This document shows positions 7,615 through 15,266 of a DNA stretch of 64,000 nucleotides, one piece after another. Source of the stretch: Pseudoxanthomonas suwonensis (GTDB taxonomy: Bacteria; Pseudomonadota; Gammaproteobacteria; Xanthomonadales; Xanthomonadaceae); assembly GCA_003240695.1 (NCBI GenBank), contig QFNC01000001.1, forward strand, positions 1-64,000, written 5' to 3'. The first letter of the stretch is position 1; each line of letters opens with the position of its first letter. A model generated the notes under the pieces. That model was not told the origin of the DNA. It worked only from the letters and a program-made list of their open reading frames with translations, and searched no databases. Both the position numbers and the translations under genes were made by a program.

Positions 7615-8142
7615 ATGTCACGCGTTGCCAAGAAACCGATCGCACTGCCAAAGGGCGTGGATCTCACCGCCGCCAACGGCACCATCAGCGTCAAGGGTCC
7701 CAAGGGCACCCTGAGCATCGCCCAGCCCGACGGCGTCGAGCTGTCCGTGGACAACGGCACCGCCGTGTTCGCGGCCAAGGACGACAGCCAGCTGGCGCTG
7801 ACCGGCACCATGCGCGCCATCGTCGCCAACATGGTGCACGGGGTGTCGCAGGGCTTCGAGCGCAAGCTGGAACTGGTCGGCGTGGGTTATCGCGCCGCCA
7901 TGCAGGGCAAGGATCTCAGCCTGTCGCTGGGCTTCTCGCATCCGGTGGTGTTCAAGGCGCCGGAAGGCATCACCATCGCTGCGCCTACCCAGACCGAAGT
8001 GCTGGTGAGCGGCGCCGACAAGCAGTTGGTCGGCGAAGTGGCTGCCAAGATCCGCGGCTTCCGTCCGCCGGAGCCTTACAAGGGCAAGGGCGTGAAGTAT
8101 TCCGACGAAACCATCATCCGCAAGGAAGCCAAGAAGGCCTGA
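7615..8142 (+). CDS. rplF: 50S ribosomal protein L6
   Basis: The 175-residue L6 carries the GVGYRAAMQGKDLSLSLGFSH repeat unit and the conserved end RPPEPYKGKGVKYSDE. L6 lies near the sarcin-ricin loop. A GAGGAG site precedes the ATG. A 48-base gap separates it from rplR. Confidence 0.98.
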   Translation: MSRVAKKPIALPKGVDLTAANGTISVKGPKGTLSIAQPDGVELSVDNGTAVFAAKDDSQLALTGTMRAIVANMVHGVSQGFERKLELVGVGYRAAMQGKDLSLSLGFSHPVVFKAPEGITIAAPTQTEVLVSGADKQLVGEVAAKIRGFRPPEPYKGKGVKYSDETIIRKEAKKA

Positions 8143-8190
8143 TCCCGCCAGGGATGACTCGCGCTTTCAGCTTCCGGAGACCATCGAACC

Positions 8191-8544
8191 ATGGACAAGA
8201 ACATCGCCCGCCTGCGTCGCGCCAAGTCCACCCGCGCGCGCATCCGTTCCCTCGGCGTCCCGCGCCTGTCGGTGCTGCGCACCGGCCAGCACATCTATGC
8301 CCAGCTGTTCACCGCCGACGGCTCGAAGGTGCTGGCTGCCGCCAACACCGGCCAGGCCGACGTGCGCGAGGGCCTGAAGAACGGCAAGAACGCCGATGCC
8401 GCTGCCCGCGTGGGCAAGGCCATCGCCGAAAAGGCCAAGGCCGCCGGCATCGAGAAGGTCGCCTTTGACCGCTCGGGCTACCGCTACCACGGCCGCATCA
8501 AGGTGCTGGCCGACGCCGCCCGCGAGGCCGGCCTGCAGTTCTGA
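8191..8544 (+). CDS. rplR: 50S ribosomal protein L18
   Basis: The product is L18 (117 residues), with a basic N-terminus and the block VAFDRSGYRYHGRIKVLADA. L18 binds 5S rRNA with L5. The ATG follows GGAGA. It is followed by a 175-base gap, whereas most spc operons have rpsE within a few bases. Confidence 0.97.
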   Translation: MDKNIARLRRAKSTRARIRSLGVPRLSVLRTGQHIYAQLFTADGSKVLAAANTGQADVREGLKNGKNADAAARVGKAIAEKAKAAGIEKVAFDRSGYRYHGRIKVLADAAREAGLQF

Positions 8545-8719
8545 TTCAAGCGCCATCGGCGTGCGGGCAGCTGGCCTGCAGTCGATGGCGGCATCACCCG
8601 TCGATGCGGGTTGCATCGAACGCCGTCGCCGGTTTCGGGTGGCGTGCGGAACACCGGAACCATCACAACCATAAGCGGTCCATCCGCAATCACATCCGAA
8701 TCCACACAAGGTTTTTCCC
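8545..8719 (+). other. Non-coding gap between rplR and rpsE
   Basis: This 175-base stretch inside the spc operon carries no recognisable gene, no clear promoter and no terminator with a T-run. It contains GC-rich, partly complementary segments in the first 100 bases and an A/C-rich region before rpsE. Only a modest AAGG site precedes the rpsE ATG. Confidence 0.6.
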
Positions 8720-9265
8720 ATGGCAGAACAACGTGAATCCCGCGGGCGCGATCGCAATCGCGACCGCGAAGAAGTCGACGACGGCATGATCGAGAAGCTG
8801 GTCGCGGTGAATCGCGTCAGCAAGACCGTGAAAGGCGGTCGCCAATTCACCTTCACCGCGCTGACGGTGGTGGGCGACGGCAACGGCCGGGTCGGCTTTG
8901 GCTATGGCAAGGCGCGTGAAGTGCCGGTGGCCATCCAGAAGTCGATGGAATACGCCCGCAAGAACCTCAGCAACATCGAGCTGAACAACGGCACCTTGTT
9001 CCACGAGGTGAAGGCCGGCCACGGCGCCGCACGCGTGTTCATGAAACCCGCATCGGAAGGCACTGGCGTGATCGCCGGCGGCGCCATGCGTGCCGTGCTG
9101 GAAGCGGTGGGCGTGAAGAACGTGCTGGCCAAGGCCGTCGGTTCGCGCAACCCCATCAATCTGGTGCGCGCCACGGTCAAGGGCCTGGAAGCCATGCATT
9201 CGCCCAACAACATCGCCGCCAAGCGCGGCAAGTCGGTGCAGGAGGTGCTGCATGTCCACGGCTAA
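8720..9265 (+). CDS. rpsE: 30S ribosomal protein S5
   Basis: The 181-residue S5 has the double-stranded RNA-binding-like region around KGGRQFTFTALTVVGDGNGR and the GVKNVLAKAVGSRNPINLVR block. S5 acts in decoding accuracy and mRNA unwinding. Its N-terminus has a charged Arg/Asp/Glu-rich extension. The end overlaps rpmD by 14 bases. Confidence 0.98.
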   Translation: MAEQRESRGRDRNRDREEVDDGMIEKLVAVNRVSKTVKGGRQFTFTALTVVGDGNGRVGFGYGKAREVPVAIQKSMEYARKNLSNIELNNGTLFHEVKAGHGAARVFMKPASEGTGVIAGGAMRAVLEAVGVKNVLAKAVGSRNPINLVRATVKGLEAMHSPNNIAAKRGKSVQEVLHVHG

Positions 9266-9461
9266 GAAGTCATCCGGCGATTCGACCGGCACCGTGAAGG
9301 TGCGCCTGGTCAAGGGGCTGCGCGGCTCGCAGGCCCGGCACCGCCTGTCGGTGCGCGCGCTGGGCCTGAACAAGCTCAACGACGTGCGCGAGCTGAAGGA
9401 CAGCCCGCAGGTGCGTGGCCTGATCAACACCGTGCACTATCTGGTGCGCGTGGAGGAATGA
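9252..9461 (+). CDS. rpmD: 50S ribosomal protein L30
   Basis: The product has 69 residues, with VKVRLVKGLRGSQARHR and the end VHYLVRVEE, which identify L30. It has about ten more N-terminal residues than the 59-residue E. coli protein. The start at 9252 lies inside rpsE, so translation is probably coupled. rplO begins immediately after. Confidence 0.95.
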   Translation: MSTAKKSSGDSTGTVKVRLVKGLRGSQARHRLSVRALGLNKLNDVRELKDSPQVRGLINTVHYLVRVEE

Positions 9462-9463
9462 CC

Positions 9464-9907
9464 ATGAAAATGAACGAACTCGCGCCCGCCGAGGGCTCGC
9501 GCCAGGAACGTCGCCGCGTCGGTCGCGGCACCGGCTCCGGGCTGGGCAAGACCTGCGGCCGCGGCCACAAGGGCTCCTTCGCCCGCTCGGGCAAGGGCAA
9601 GATCAAGGCCGGTTTCGAGGGCGGCCAGCTGCCGATGCAGCGTCGCCTGCCGAAGGTCGGTTTCCGCTCGAAGTTGGCCAAGGATTCTGCGGAAGTGCTG
9701 CTGTACCAGCTGGATCTGCTGGATGCCGGCGAGGTGACCGTGGCATCGCTGCGCGCGGCCAAGCTGATCCCCGGCGCCGCCAAGAAAGTCAAGGTGGTGA
9801 AGAAGGGCGAAATCAGCAAGGCCTTCGTGTTGAAGGGCGTGCTGGCCACGGCCGGCGCCAAGGCCGCGATCGAGGCGGCCGGCGGCAAGATCGAGGCGGC
9901 GGAGTAA
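9464..9907 (+). CDS. rplO: 50S ribosomal protein L15
   Basis: L15, 147 residues from the ATG at 9464. The Gly-rich region GRGTGSGLGKTCGRGHKGS is diagnostic. I chose 9464 because GGAGG (9452-9456) lies 7 bases before it. An in-frame ATG at 9458 would leave almost no spacing but cannot be excluded, because related proteins can begin with two extra residues. secY follows after 6 bases. Confidence 0.95.
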   Translation: MKMNELAPAEGSRQERRRVGRGTGSGLGKTCGRGHKGSFARSGKGKIKAGFEGGQLPMQRRLPKVGFRSKLAKDSAEVLLYQLDLLDAGEVTVASLRAAKLIPGAAKKVKVVKKGEISKAFVLKGVLATAGAKAAIEAAGGKIEAAE

Positions 9908-9913
9908 CCGGCG

Positions 9914-11275
9914 ATGGCGCGCAGCGCATCTGCCATGGCGGCGATGGCCGGCTCGGGCAAGTACACCGAACTGCGCCAGCGCCTGCTGTTCGTGCTGGGA
10001 GCCCTGCTGGTCTACCGCATCGGCTGCTACATCCCGGTGCCGGGCGTCAACCCCGATGCGATGCTGGAGCTGATGAAGACCCAGGAAGGCACCATCGTGG
10101 ACATGTTCAACATGTTCTCCGGCGGTGCGCTGGAACGCTTCAGTCTGCTGGCGCTGAACGTGGTGCCGTACATTTCCGCATCCATCATCATGCAGTTGAT
10201 GGTGCAGATCATCCCCAGCCTGAAAGCGATCCAGAAGGAAGGCGAATCCGGTCGACGGCGCATCACCCAGTGGTCGCGCATCGGTGCCATTCCGCTGGCG
10301 ATCTTCCAGTCGGCCGGCATCGCGGTTGCGCTGCAGAATTCGGGCGCCACCAACGGCATCCCGGTGGTGTACAGCCCCGGCATCGGCTTCATCCTCACCG
10401 CCGTGGTCGCGCTGACGGCGGGCACCATGTTCCTGATGTGGATGGGCGAGCAGATCACCGAGCGCGGCATCGGCAACGGTGTGTCGCTGATCATCTTCGC
10501 AGGCATCGTGGCCGGCCTCCCTGGCGCGGTGTTCGGCACCATCGAGCAGGTCCGCAACGGCGACATCAGCGCGTTGGCAGTGATCGCCATCGCCGTGATC
10601 GTGCTGGGTTTCACCTATTTCGTTGTGTTCGTCGAACGTGGCCAGCGCCGCATCACGGTGAACTACGCGCGTCGGCAGGGCGGTCGCAACGCCTACATGA
10701 ACCAGACCTCGTTCCTGCCGCTGAAGCTGAACATGTCGGGCGTGATTCCGGCCATCTTCGCCTCGTCGATCATCATGTTCCCGGCCACCGCGTCCACCTG
10801 GTTCAGCCAGGCGGGATCGGCCAACTGGCTGCAACGGCTGAGCCAATCGCTGAATCCGGGCGAGCCGCTGCACATGATCCTGTACGCCGCGCTGATAGCC
10901 GGATTCACGTTCTTCTATACGGCGCTGGTGTTCAACTCGCAGGAAACCGCGGACAACCTGAAGAAGTCCGGTGCGTTGATCCCGGGCATCCGTCCGGGCA
11001 AGGCCACGGCCGACTACGTGGACGGCGTGCTGACCCGCCTGACCGCCGCCGGCGCCATCTACCTGGTGCTGGTGTGTCTGCTGCCGGAAGTGATGCGCAC
11101 CGAGCTGGGCACGTCGTTCTACTTCGGTGGCACCTCGCTGCTGATCGTGGTGGTGGTGGTGATGGACTTCATCACCCAAATCCAGGCGCAGATGATGTCG
11201 CACCAGTACGAAACCTTGCTGAAGAAGTCAAATCTGAAAGGACCCGCGAAACCCGGCCTGCCCGGGCGTCGCTGA
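9914..11275 (+). CDS. secY: Preprotein translocase subunit SecY
   Basis: The 453-residue protein has the ten hydrophobic segments of SecY, the RIGCYIPVPGVN start region and the NSQETADNLKKSGALIPGIR block before the last helices. It forms the channel of the Sec translocon with SecE and SecG in the inner membrane. It is the last gene of the spc group here. No rpmJ follows it. Confidence 0.98.
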   Translation: MARSASAMAAMAGSGKYTELRQRLLFVLGALLVYRIGCYIPVPGVNPDAMLELMKTQEGTIVDMFNMFSGGALERFSLLALNVVPYISASIIMQLMVQIIPSLKAIQKEGESGRRRITQWSRIGAIPLAIFQSAGIAVALQNSGATNGIPVVYSPGIGFILTAVVALTAGTMFLMWMGEQITERGIGNGVSLIIFAGIVAGLPGAVFGTIEQVRNGDISALAVIAIAVIVLGFTYFVVFVERGQRRITVNYARRQGGRNAYMNQTSFLPLKLNMSGVIPAIFASSIIMFPATASTWFSQAGSANWLQRLSQSLNPGEPLHMILYAALIAGFTFFYTALVFNSQETADNLKKSGALIPGIRPGKATADYVDGVLTRLTAAGAIYLVLVCLLPEVMRTELGTSFYFGGTSLLIVVVVVMDFITQIQAQMMSHQYETLLKKSNLKGPAKPGLPGRR

Positions 11276-11651
11276 GAGTCCCGTGTCTCACCCGCCGAAG
11301 GCGCCCGCCTTCGGCATGCATCGGGCTCTGCCCGGAGCCGGACGGTTCGCCGTCCTGATGGCAAGGCCTGACTGCGGCCGCGCCATCGCAAAGGGCGACC
11401 TGCGTGGCAGTCCCGTGCGCAGGTGATGTCGGACAAGACCCGGCGCTGGAGTGGCGCAGGGCGGGGCGGATCGAGGTCACGATCCGCATTCCAGTCGGGC
11501 ATCGTCGCCGGAGCATGGGCACACTCCCCATGCCGGGTTTCGGCCGCAGGGCCGAGGCTTCCATCGCATACGGGATTTGCAGTACAATTTCCAGTTCCCT
11601 TCGCCGGGTCGGCCAATCCGGCGCATCACAGTCCAGTGTGGAGATCGCCTC
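11276..11651 (+). other. Non-coding secY-rpsM gap
   Basis: This 376-base gap contains no rpmJ or infA that I can find in any frame. A perfect 9-bp hairpin (GCCGAAGGC 11294-11302, GCCTTCGGC 11307-11315) lies just after secY but lacks a T-run, so it is at best a weak terminator or mRNA-stabilising end. A TACAAT box (11583-11588) lies 63 bases before rpsM and may be the -10 of an alpha-operon promoter; its -35 is poor. Confidence 0.6.
11583..11588 (+). promoter_or_regulatory. Possible -10 element of the alpha operon
   Basis: TACAAT matches the sigma70 -10 consensus at 5 of 6 positions, within an AT-richer patch of an otherwise GC-rich gap. No good -35 hexamer lies 16-18 bases upstream. Its position before rpsM is where the alpha operon would be expected to start after the wide secY gap. 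Confidence 0.35.
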
Positions 11652-12008
11652 ATGGCGCGTATCGCAGGTGTCAACCTGCCTGCCCAGAAACATGTCTGGG
11701 TGGGGTTGCAGAGTATCTACGGCATCGGCCGTACCCGTTCCCGCCAGGTCTGCGCGGCCGCCGACGTGAATCCGTCGACCCGGATTCGCGACCTGTCCGA
11801 ATCCGATGTCGAGCGCCTGCGCGGCGAAGTCGGCAAGTATATCGTCGAAGGCGATCTGCGCCGCGAAGTCGGCATGGCGATCAAGCGCCTGATGGACCTG
11901 TCGTGCTACCGCGGCCTGCGCCATCGTCGCGGCCTGCCGCTGCGCGGCCAGCGCACCCGGACCAATGCCCGTACCCGCAAGGGGCCGCGCAAGGCCATCA
12001 AGAAGTAA
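11652..12008 (+). CDS. rpsM: 30S ribosomal protein S13
   Basis: The 118-residue S13 starts ARIAGVNLPAQKHVW and ends in the basic tail TRTNARTRKGPRKAIKK. It bridges the subunits and contacts P-site tRNA. I chose the ATG at 11652, preceded by GGAGA; the frame is open far upstream, but the family begins with ARIAGV. It opens the alpha operon. Confidence 0.97.
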   Translation: MARIAGVNLPAQKHVWVGLQSIYGIGRTRSRQVCAAADVNPSTRIRDLSESDVERLRGEVGKYIVEGDLRREVGMAIKRLMDLSCYRGLRHRRGLPLRGQRTRTNARTRKGPRKAIKK

Positions 12009-12023
12009 TCCAGGAGCATCGTC

Positions 12024-12416
12024 ATGGCCAAACCGGCAGCCGCCAAAGTCAAGAAGAAGGTCAAGCGCGTCGTCACCGACGGCATCGCCCACGTCCACGC
12101 TTCGTTCAACAACACCATCGTCACGATCACCGATCGCCAGGGCAATGCGCTGTCGTGGGCCACGTCGGGCGGGTCCGGCTTCCGCGGTTCGCGCAAGTCC
12201 ACTCCGTTCGCCGCGCAGGTCGCCGCCGAGAAGGCCGGCAAGGCGGCGCTGGACTACGGCGTGAAGTCGCTGGAAGTGCGCATCAAGGGCCCGGGTCCGG
12301 GTCGCGAGTCGGCCGTGCGTTCGCTGAACAACGTGGGCTACAAGATCACCAACATCATCGACGTGACGCCGATCCCGCACAACGGGTGCCGTCCGCCGAA
12401 GAAGCGCCGCGTCTGA
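12024..12416 (+). CDS. rpsK: 30S ribosomal protein S11
   Basis: The 130-residue S11 carries the block IAHVHASFNNTIVTITDRQG and the C-terminal TPIPHNGCRPPKKRRV. S11 lines the mRNA exit region of the platform. The ATG follows an AGGAG site; rpsD begins 21 bases later. Confidence 0.98.
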   Translation: MAKPAAAKVKKKVKRVVTDGIAHVHASFNNTIVTITDRQGNALSWATSGGSGFRGSRKSTPFAAQVAAEKAGKAALDYGVKSLEVRIKGPGPGRESAVRSLNNVGYKITNIIDVTPIPHNGCRPPKKRRV

Positions 12417-12437
12417 CGCGCAGGAGCATTCAATACC

Positions 12438-13067
12438 ATGGCTCGTTATATCGGTCCCACCTGCAAACTGGCACGCCGCGAAGGCGCCGACCTGTCCCTG
12501 AAATCGCCGGCGCGCGCGCTGGATTCCAAGTGCAAGCTGGAGCAGAAGCCCGGCCAGCATGGCGCCACAGCCCGCAAGGGCAAGCTGTCCGACTACGCCA
12601 CCCAGCTGCGCGAGAAGCAGAAGGTCAAGCGCATCTACGGGCTGCTGGAGCGCCAGTTCCGCAACTACTACAAGAAGGCCAGCACGAAGAAGGGCAACAC
12701 CGGCGAAAACCTGCTGCAGATGCTGGAAACGCGTCTGGACAACGTGATCTACCGCATGGGCTTTGCCGTGACCCGTCCGGCTGCCCGCCAGCTGGTCAGC
12801 CACCGCGGCGTGCTGGTCAATGGCAAGTCGGTGAACCTGCCCAGCTACCAGGTGAAGGCCGGCGACGCGATCGCGCTGTCCGAGCGCGCCGCCAAGCAGT
12901 TGCGCGTGAACGAGGCGCTGACCGTCGCCCAGTCGATGGATCTGCTGCCGTCGTGGGTGGAAGTGGACGCGGCCAAGTTCTCCGGCGTGTTCAAGGCGGT
13001 TCCGGATCGTGCCGACCTGCCGGCCGACATCAACGAAGCGCTGATCATCGAACTGTACTCGAAGTAA
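12438..13067 (+). CDS. rpsD: 30S ribosomal protein S4
   Basis: S4, 209 residues, with the S4 RNA-binding domain around LDNVIYRMGFAVTRPAARQL and VSHRGVLVNGKSV. It starts 30S assembly and in E. coli represses the alpha operon. AGGAG precedes the start. It lies directly before rpoA, as is usual. Confidence 0.98.
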   Translation: MARYIGPTCKLARREGADLSLKSPARALDSKCKLEQKPGQHGATARKGKLSDYATQLREKQKVKRIYGLLERQFRNYYKKASTKKGNTGENLLQMLETRLDNVIYRMGFAVTRPAARQLVSHRGVLVNGKSVNLPSYQVKAGDAIALSERAAKQLRVNEALTVAQSMDLLPSWVEVDAAKFSGVFKAVPDRADLPADINEALIIELYSK

Positions 13068-13118
13068 TCCATTGTGACCGGCCTGCTCCCCGCGCAGGCC
13101 ATCAGGAGACATCCACAC

Positions 13119-14117
13119 ATGACGGCAACCGCCAACCAGGTGCTGCGTCCGAAAGGCCCGCAAATCGAACGCATCACCGACCATCGCGCCAAGATCGTGA
13201 TCGAGCCGCTCGAGCGCGGCTATGGCCACACCCTGGGCAACGCACTGCGCCGCGTGCTGCTGTCCTCGATCCCCGGCTTCGCCATCACCGAAGTGGAAAT
13301 CGACGGCGTGCTGCACGAGTACACCACCGTCGAAGGTATGCAGGAAGACGTTCTGGAAGTGCTGCTGAACCTGAAAGACGTGGCCATCCGCATGGGCACC
13401 GGCGACAGTGCCACGCTGGCGCTGAGCAAGCAGGGCCCGGGCGTGGTCACCGCCGGCGACATCCGCACCGACCACAACGTGGAAATCCTCAACCCCGACC
13501 ATGTGATCGCGCACCTGACCAAGGACACGGCGCTGAACATGCGGTTGAAGATCGAGCGCGGCTTCGGCTACCAGCCGGCGGCAGCGCGCCGTCGTCCGGA
13601 CGAGGAAACCCGCGCCATCGGCCGCCTGTTCCTGGATGCCAGCTTCAGCCCCGTGCGCCGCGTGGCCTACGAGGTGGAAGCCGCCCGCGTCGAGCAGCGC
13701 ACCGACCTGGACAAGCTGGTCATCGACATCGAGACCAACGGCACCATCGACGCCGAGGAAGCCGTGCGCACCGCGGCGGACATTCTCAGCGATCAGCTCA
13801 GCGTGTTCGGCGACTTCACCAAGCGCGAGCGCGGCGCGGCCAAGCAGGCGGCCAGCGGCGTCGATCCGATGCTGCTGCGCCCGATCGACGACCTGGAACT
13901 GACCGTGCGCTCGGCCAACTGCCTGAAGGCTGAAAGCATCTACTACGTCGGCGACCTGATCCAGAAGACCGAAGTGGAGCTGCTGAAAACCCCGAACCTG
14001 GGCAAGAAGTCGCTGACCGAAATCAAGGAAGTGCTGGCCAACCGCGGCCTGTCGCTGGGCATGAAGCTGGAAAACTGGCCGCCCACCGGCACCGCATCGC
14101 ACGGCATGCTGGGCTGA
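13119..14117 (+). CDS. rpoA: RNA polymerase subunit alpha
   Basis: The 332-residue product has an N-terminal dimerisation domain (LERGYGHTLGNALRRVLLSS) and a C-terminal domain with DDLELTVRSANCLKAE and TPNLGKKSLTEIKEVL. The latter binds UP elements and activators. I chose the ATG at 13119 after AGGAGA; an in-frame start 45 bases upstream would add a non-family extension. The length and sequence closely resemble Xanthomonas RpoA as I recall it. Confidence 0.98.
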   Translation: MTATANQVLRPKGPQIERITDHRAKIVIEPLERGYGHTLGNALRRVLLSSIPGFAITEVEIDGVLHEYTTVEGMQEDVLEVLLNLKDVAIRMGTGDSATLALSKQGPGVVTAGDIRTDHNVEILNPDHVIAHLTKDTALNMRLKIERGFGYQPAAARRRPDEETRAIGRLFLDASFSPVRRVAYEVEAARVEQRTDLDKLVIDIETNGTIDAEEAVRTAADILSDQLSVFGDFTKRERGAAKQAASGVDPMLLRPIDDLELTVRSANCLKAESIYYVGDLIQKTEVELLKTPNLGKKSLTEIKEVLANRGLSLGMKLENWPPTGTASHGMLG

Positions 14118-14235
14118 TCGCCCGGCACTGCCGTCACCTTCCATCCGCTGCACCGCTGCATCGACAACCAGTACACGCCAACAGATCCGGACGCGGCACC
14201 GCATCCGGCATCCGGAAACCACAGGAATCACCACC

Positions 14236-14607
14236 ATGCGCCACCAGAAATCCGGCCGCAAATTCAACCGCACCAGCGCCCACCGCGAAGCGATGTTCAA
14301 GAACATGGCGGCGTCGCTGATCAAGCACGAGCTGATCCGCACCACGCTGCCCAAGGCCAAGGAACTGCGTCGCGTGGCCGAGCCGCTGATCACCATGGCC
14401 AAGACCGACGGCGTGGCCAATCGCCGCCTGGCCTTCGCCCGCCTGCGCGACAAGCAGGCCGTGGGCAAGCTGTTCGTCGAACTGGGCCCGCGTTACCGCG
14501 AGCGTCCGGGTGGCTACCTGCGCATCCTGAAGTGCGGCTTCCGCGACGGCGACAACGCGCCGATGGCCTACGTGGAACTGGTGGATCGGCCCGAAGCGGC
14601 GGGTTGA
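14236..14607 (+). CDS. rplQ: 50S ribosomal protein L17
   Basis: L17, 123 residues, starting MRHQKSGRKFNRTSAHREAM. It binds near the exit tunnel. It is the last gene of the ribosomal block, 118 bases after rpoA, with AGGA before the ATG. A strong terminator follows within 30 bases. Confidence 0.98.
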   Translation: MRHQKSGRKFNRTSAHREAMFKNMAASLIKHELIRTTLPKAKELRRVAEPLITMAKTDGVANRRLAFARLRDKQAVGKLFVELGPRYRERPGGYLRILKCGFRDGDNAPMAYVELVDRPEAAG

Positions 14608-14634
14608 TCAGTCGCTTCCGCTGTTTGCATTGCG

Positions 14635-14658
14635 CCCCGGCCACTGGCCGGGGTTTTT
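14635..14658 (+). terminator. Intrinsic terminator of the ribosomal protein block
   Basis: CCCCGGCC (14635-14642) pairs perfectly with GGCCGGGG (14646-14653) around a three-base loop and is followed by TTTTT. It lies 28 bases after the rplQ stop and closes the alpha operon. Confidence 0.92.
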
Positions 14659-14691
14659 GCTGGTGCCGACAGGGCGCATAATTCCGATATC

Positions 14692-15228
14692 GTGATCGCA
14701 ACGGCTACCATCGTGCCCATCTCGTTCCGCACCGCTTTCCTGCTCGCGTTCCTGGCCTGTGCCGGGCTGCTGGCCTATGCGCTGTACACGCAATTCGCGC
14801 TGCGGTTGCAGCCGTGTGCGTTCTGCATCTTCCAGCGGGTGGCGATGGCGGCCACCGGACTGCTGTTCCTGATCGGCGGCCTGCATGCACCGAAAGGTGC
14901 GACAGGTCGGCGCATCTACTGCGTGCTGGCGCTGCTCGCGTGCCTGGTCGGCGCCGGCATTTCCGGCCGGCATGTGTGGGTGCAGCTGTTCCCGCCACCT
15001 GTATCGGCCTGCAGCGCCGGCCTGGATTTCATGGTGGAGATGCAGGGCTGGAGCGGCACCATTCGCAAGGTGCTGACGGCAACCGGCGATTGCAGCAACA
15101 TCGATTGGCGTTTCCTGGGCCTGTCGATGCCGGCCTGGGTGCTGATCTGGTTTCTGGTGCTGGGCGTCTGGGCGCTCTGGGCCGGGTTTCGTCGGGCAAA
15201 GCCGGCTGCGTTGCCTACCGCCGCCTGA
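14692..15228 (+). CDS. dsbB: Disulfide bond formation protein DsbB
   Basis: The 178-residue inner-membrane protein has four hydrophobic segments. It carries both DsbB cysteine pairs: C42 and C45 in QPCAFCIFQR, and C107 and C134 in the second periplasmic loop, followed by RFLGLSMPAW. DsbB reoxidises DsbA and passes electrons to quinone. The start used is GTG at 14692. A CATAAT box (14677-14682) ends only 9 bases upstream and no ribosome-binding site is visible, so the mRNA may be leaderless. A later GTG (14713) is the alternative. Confidence 0.9.
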   Translation: MIATATIVPISFRTAFLLAFLACAGLLAYALYTQFALRLQPCAFCIFQRVAMAATGLLFLIGGLHAPKGATGRRIYCVLALLACLVGAGISGRHVWVQLFPPPVSACSAGLDFMVEMQGWSGTIRKVLTATGDCSNIDWRFLGLSMPAWVLIWFLVLGVWALWAGFRRAKPAALPTAA

Positions 15229-15266
15229 TCGCACTTGCATGTGCGCCAACCACGACGCATGATGCG

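Noticed and set aside
11294..11315. Hairpin after secY as an intrinsic terminator
   Set aside because: The 9-bp stem is perfect but no T-run follows, so it does not meet the usual form; it is noted only within the gap entry.
11276..11651. rpmJ or infA hidden in the secY-rpsM gap
   Set aside because: No frame encodes the short basic, cysteine-containing L36 or an IF1-like sequence.
11172..14468. A 1098-codon open frame on the - strand across rpsM-rpoA
   Set aside because: It lies antisense to clear ribosomal protein and rpoA genes; long antisense frames are expected at this GC content, and its translation shows no recognisable domain.
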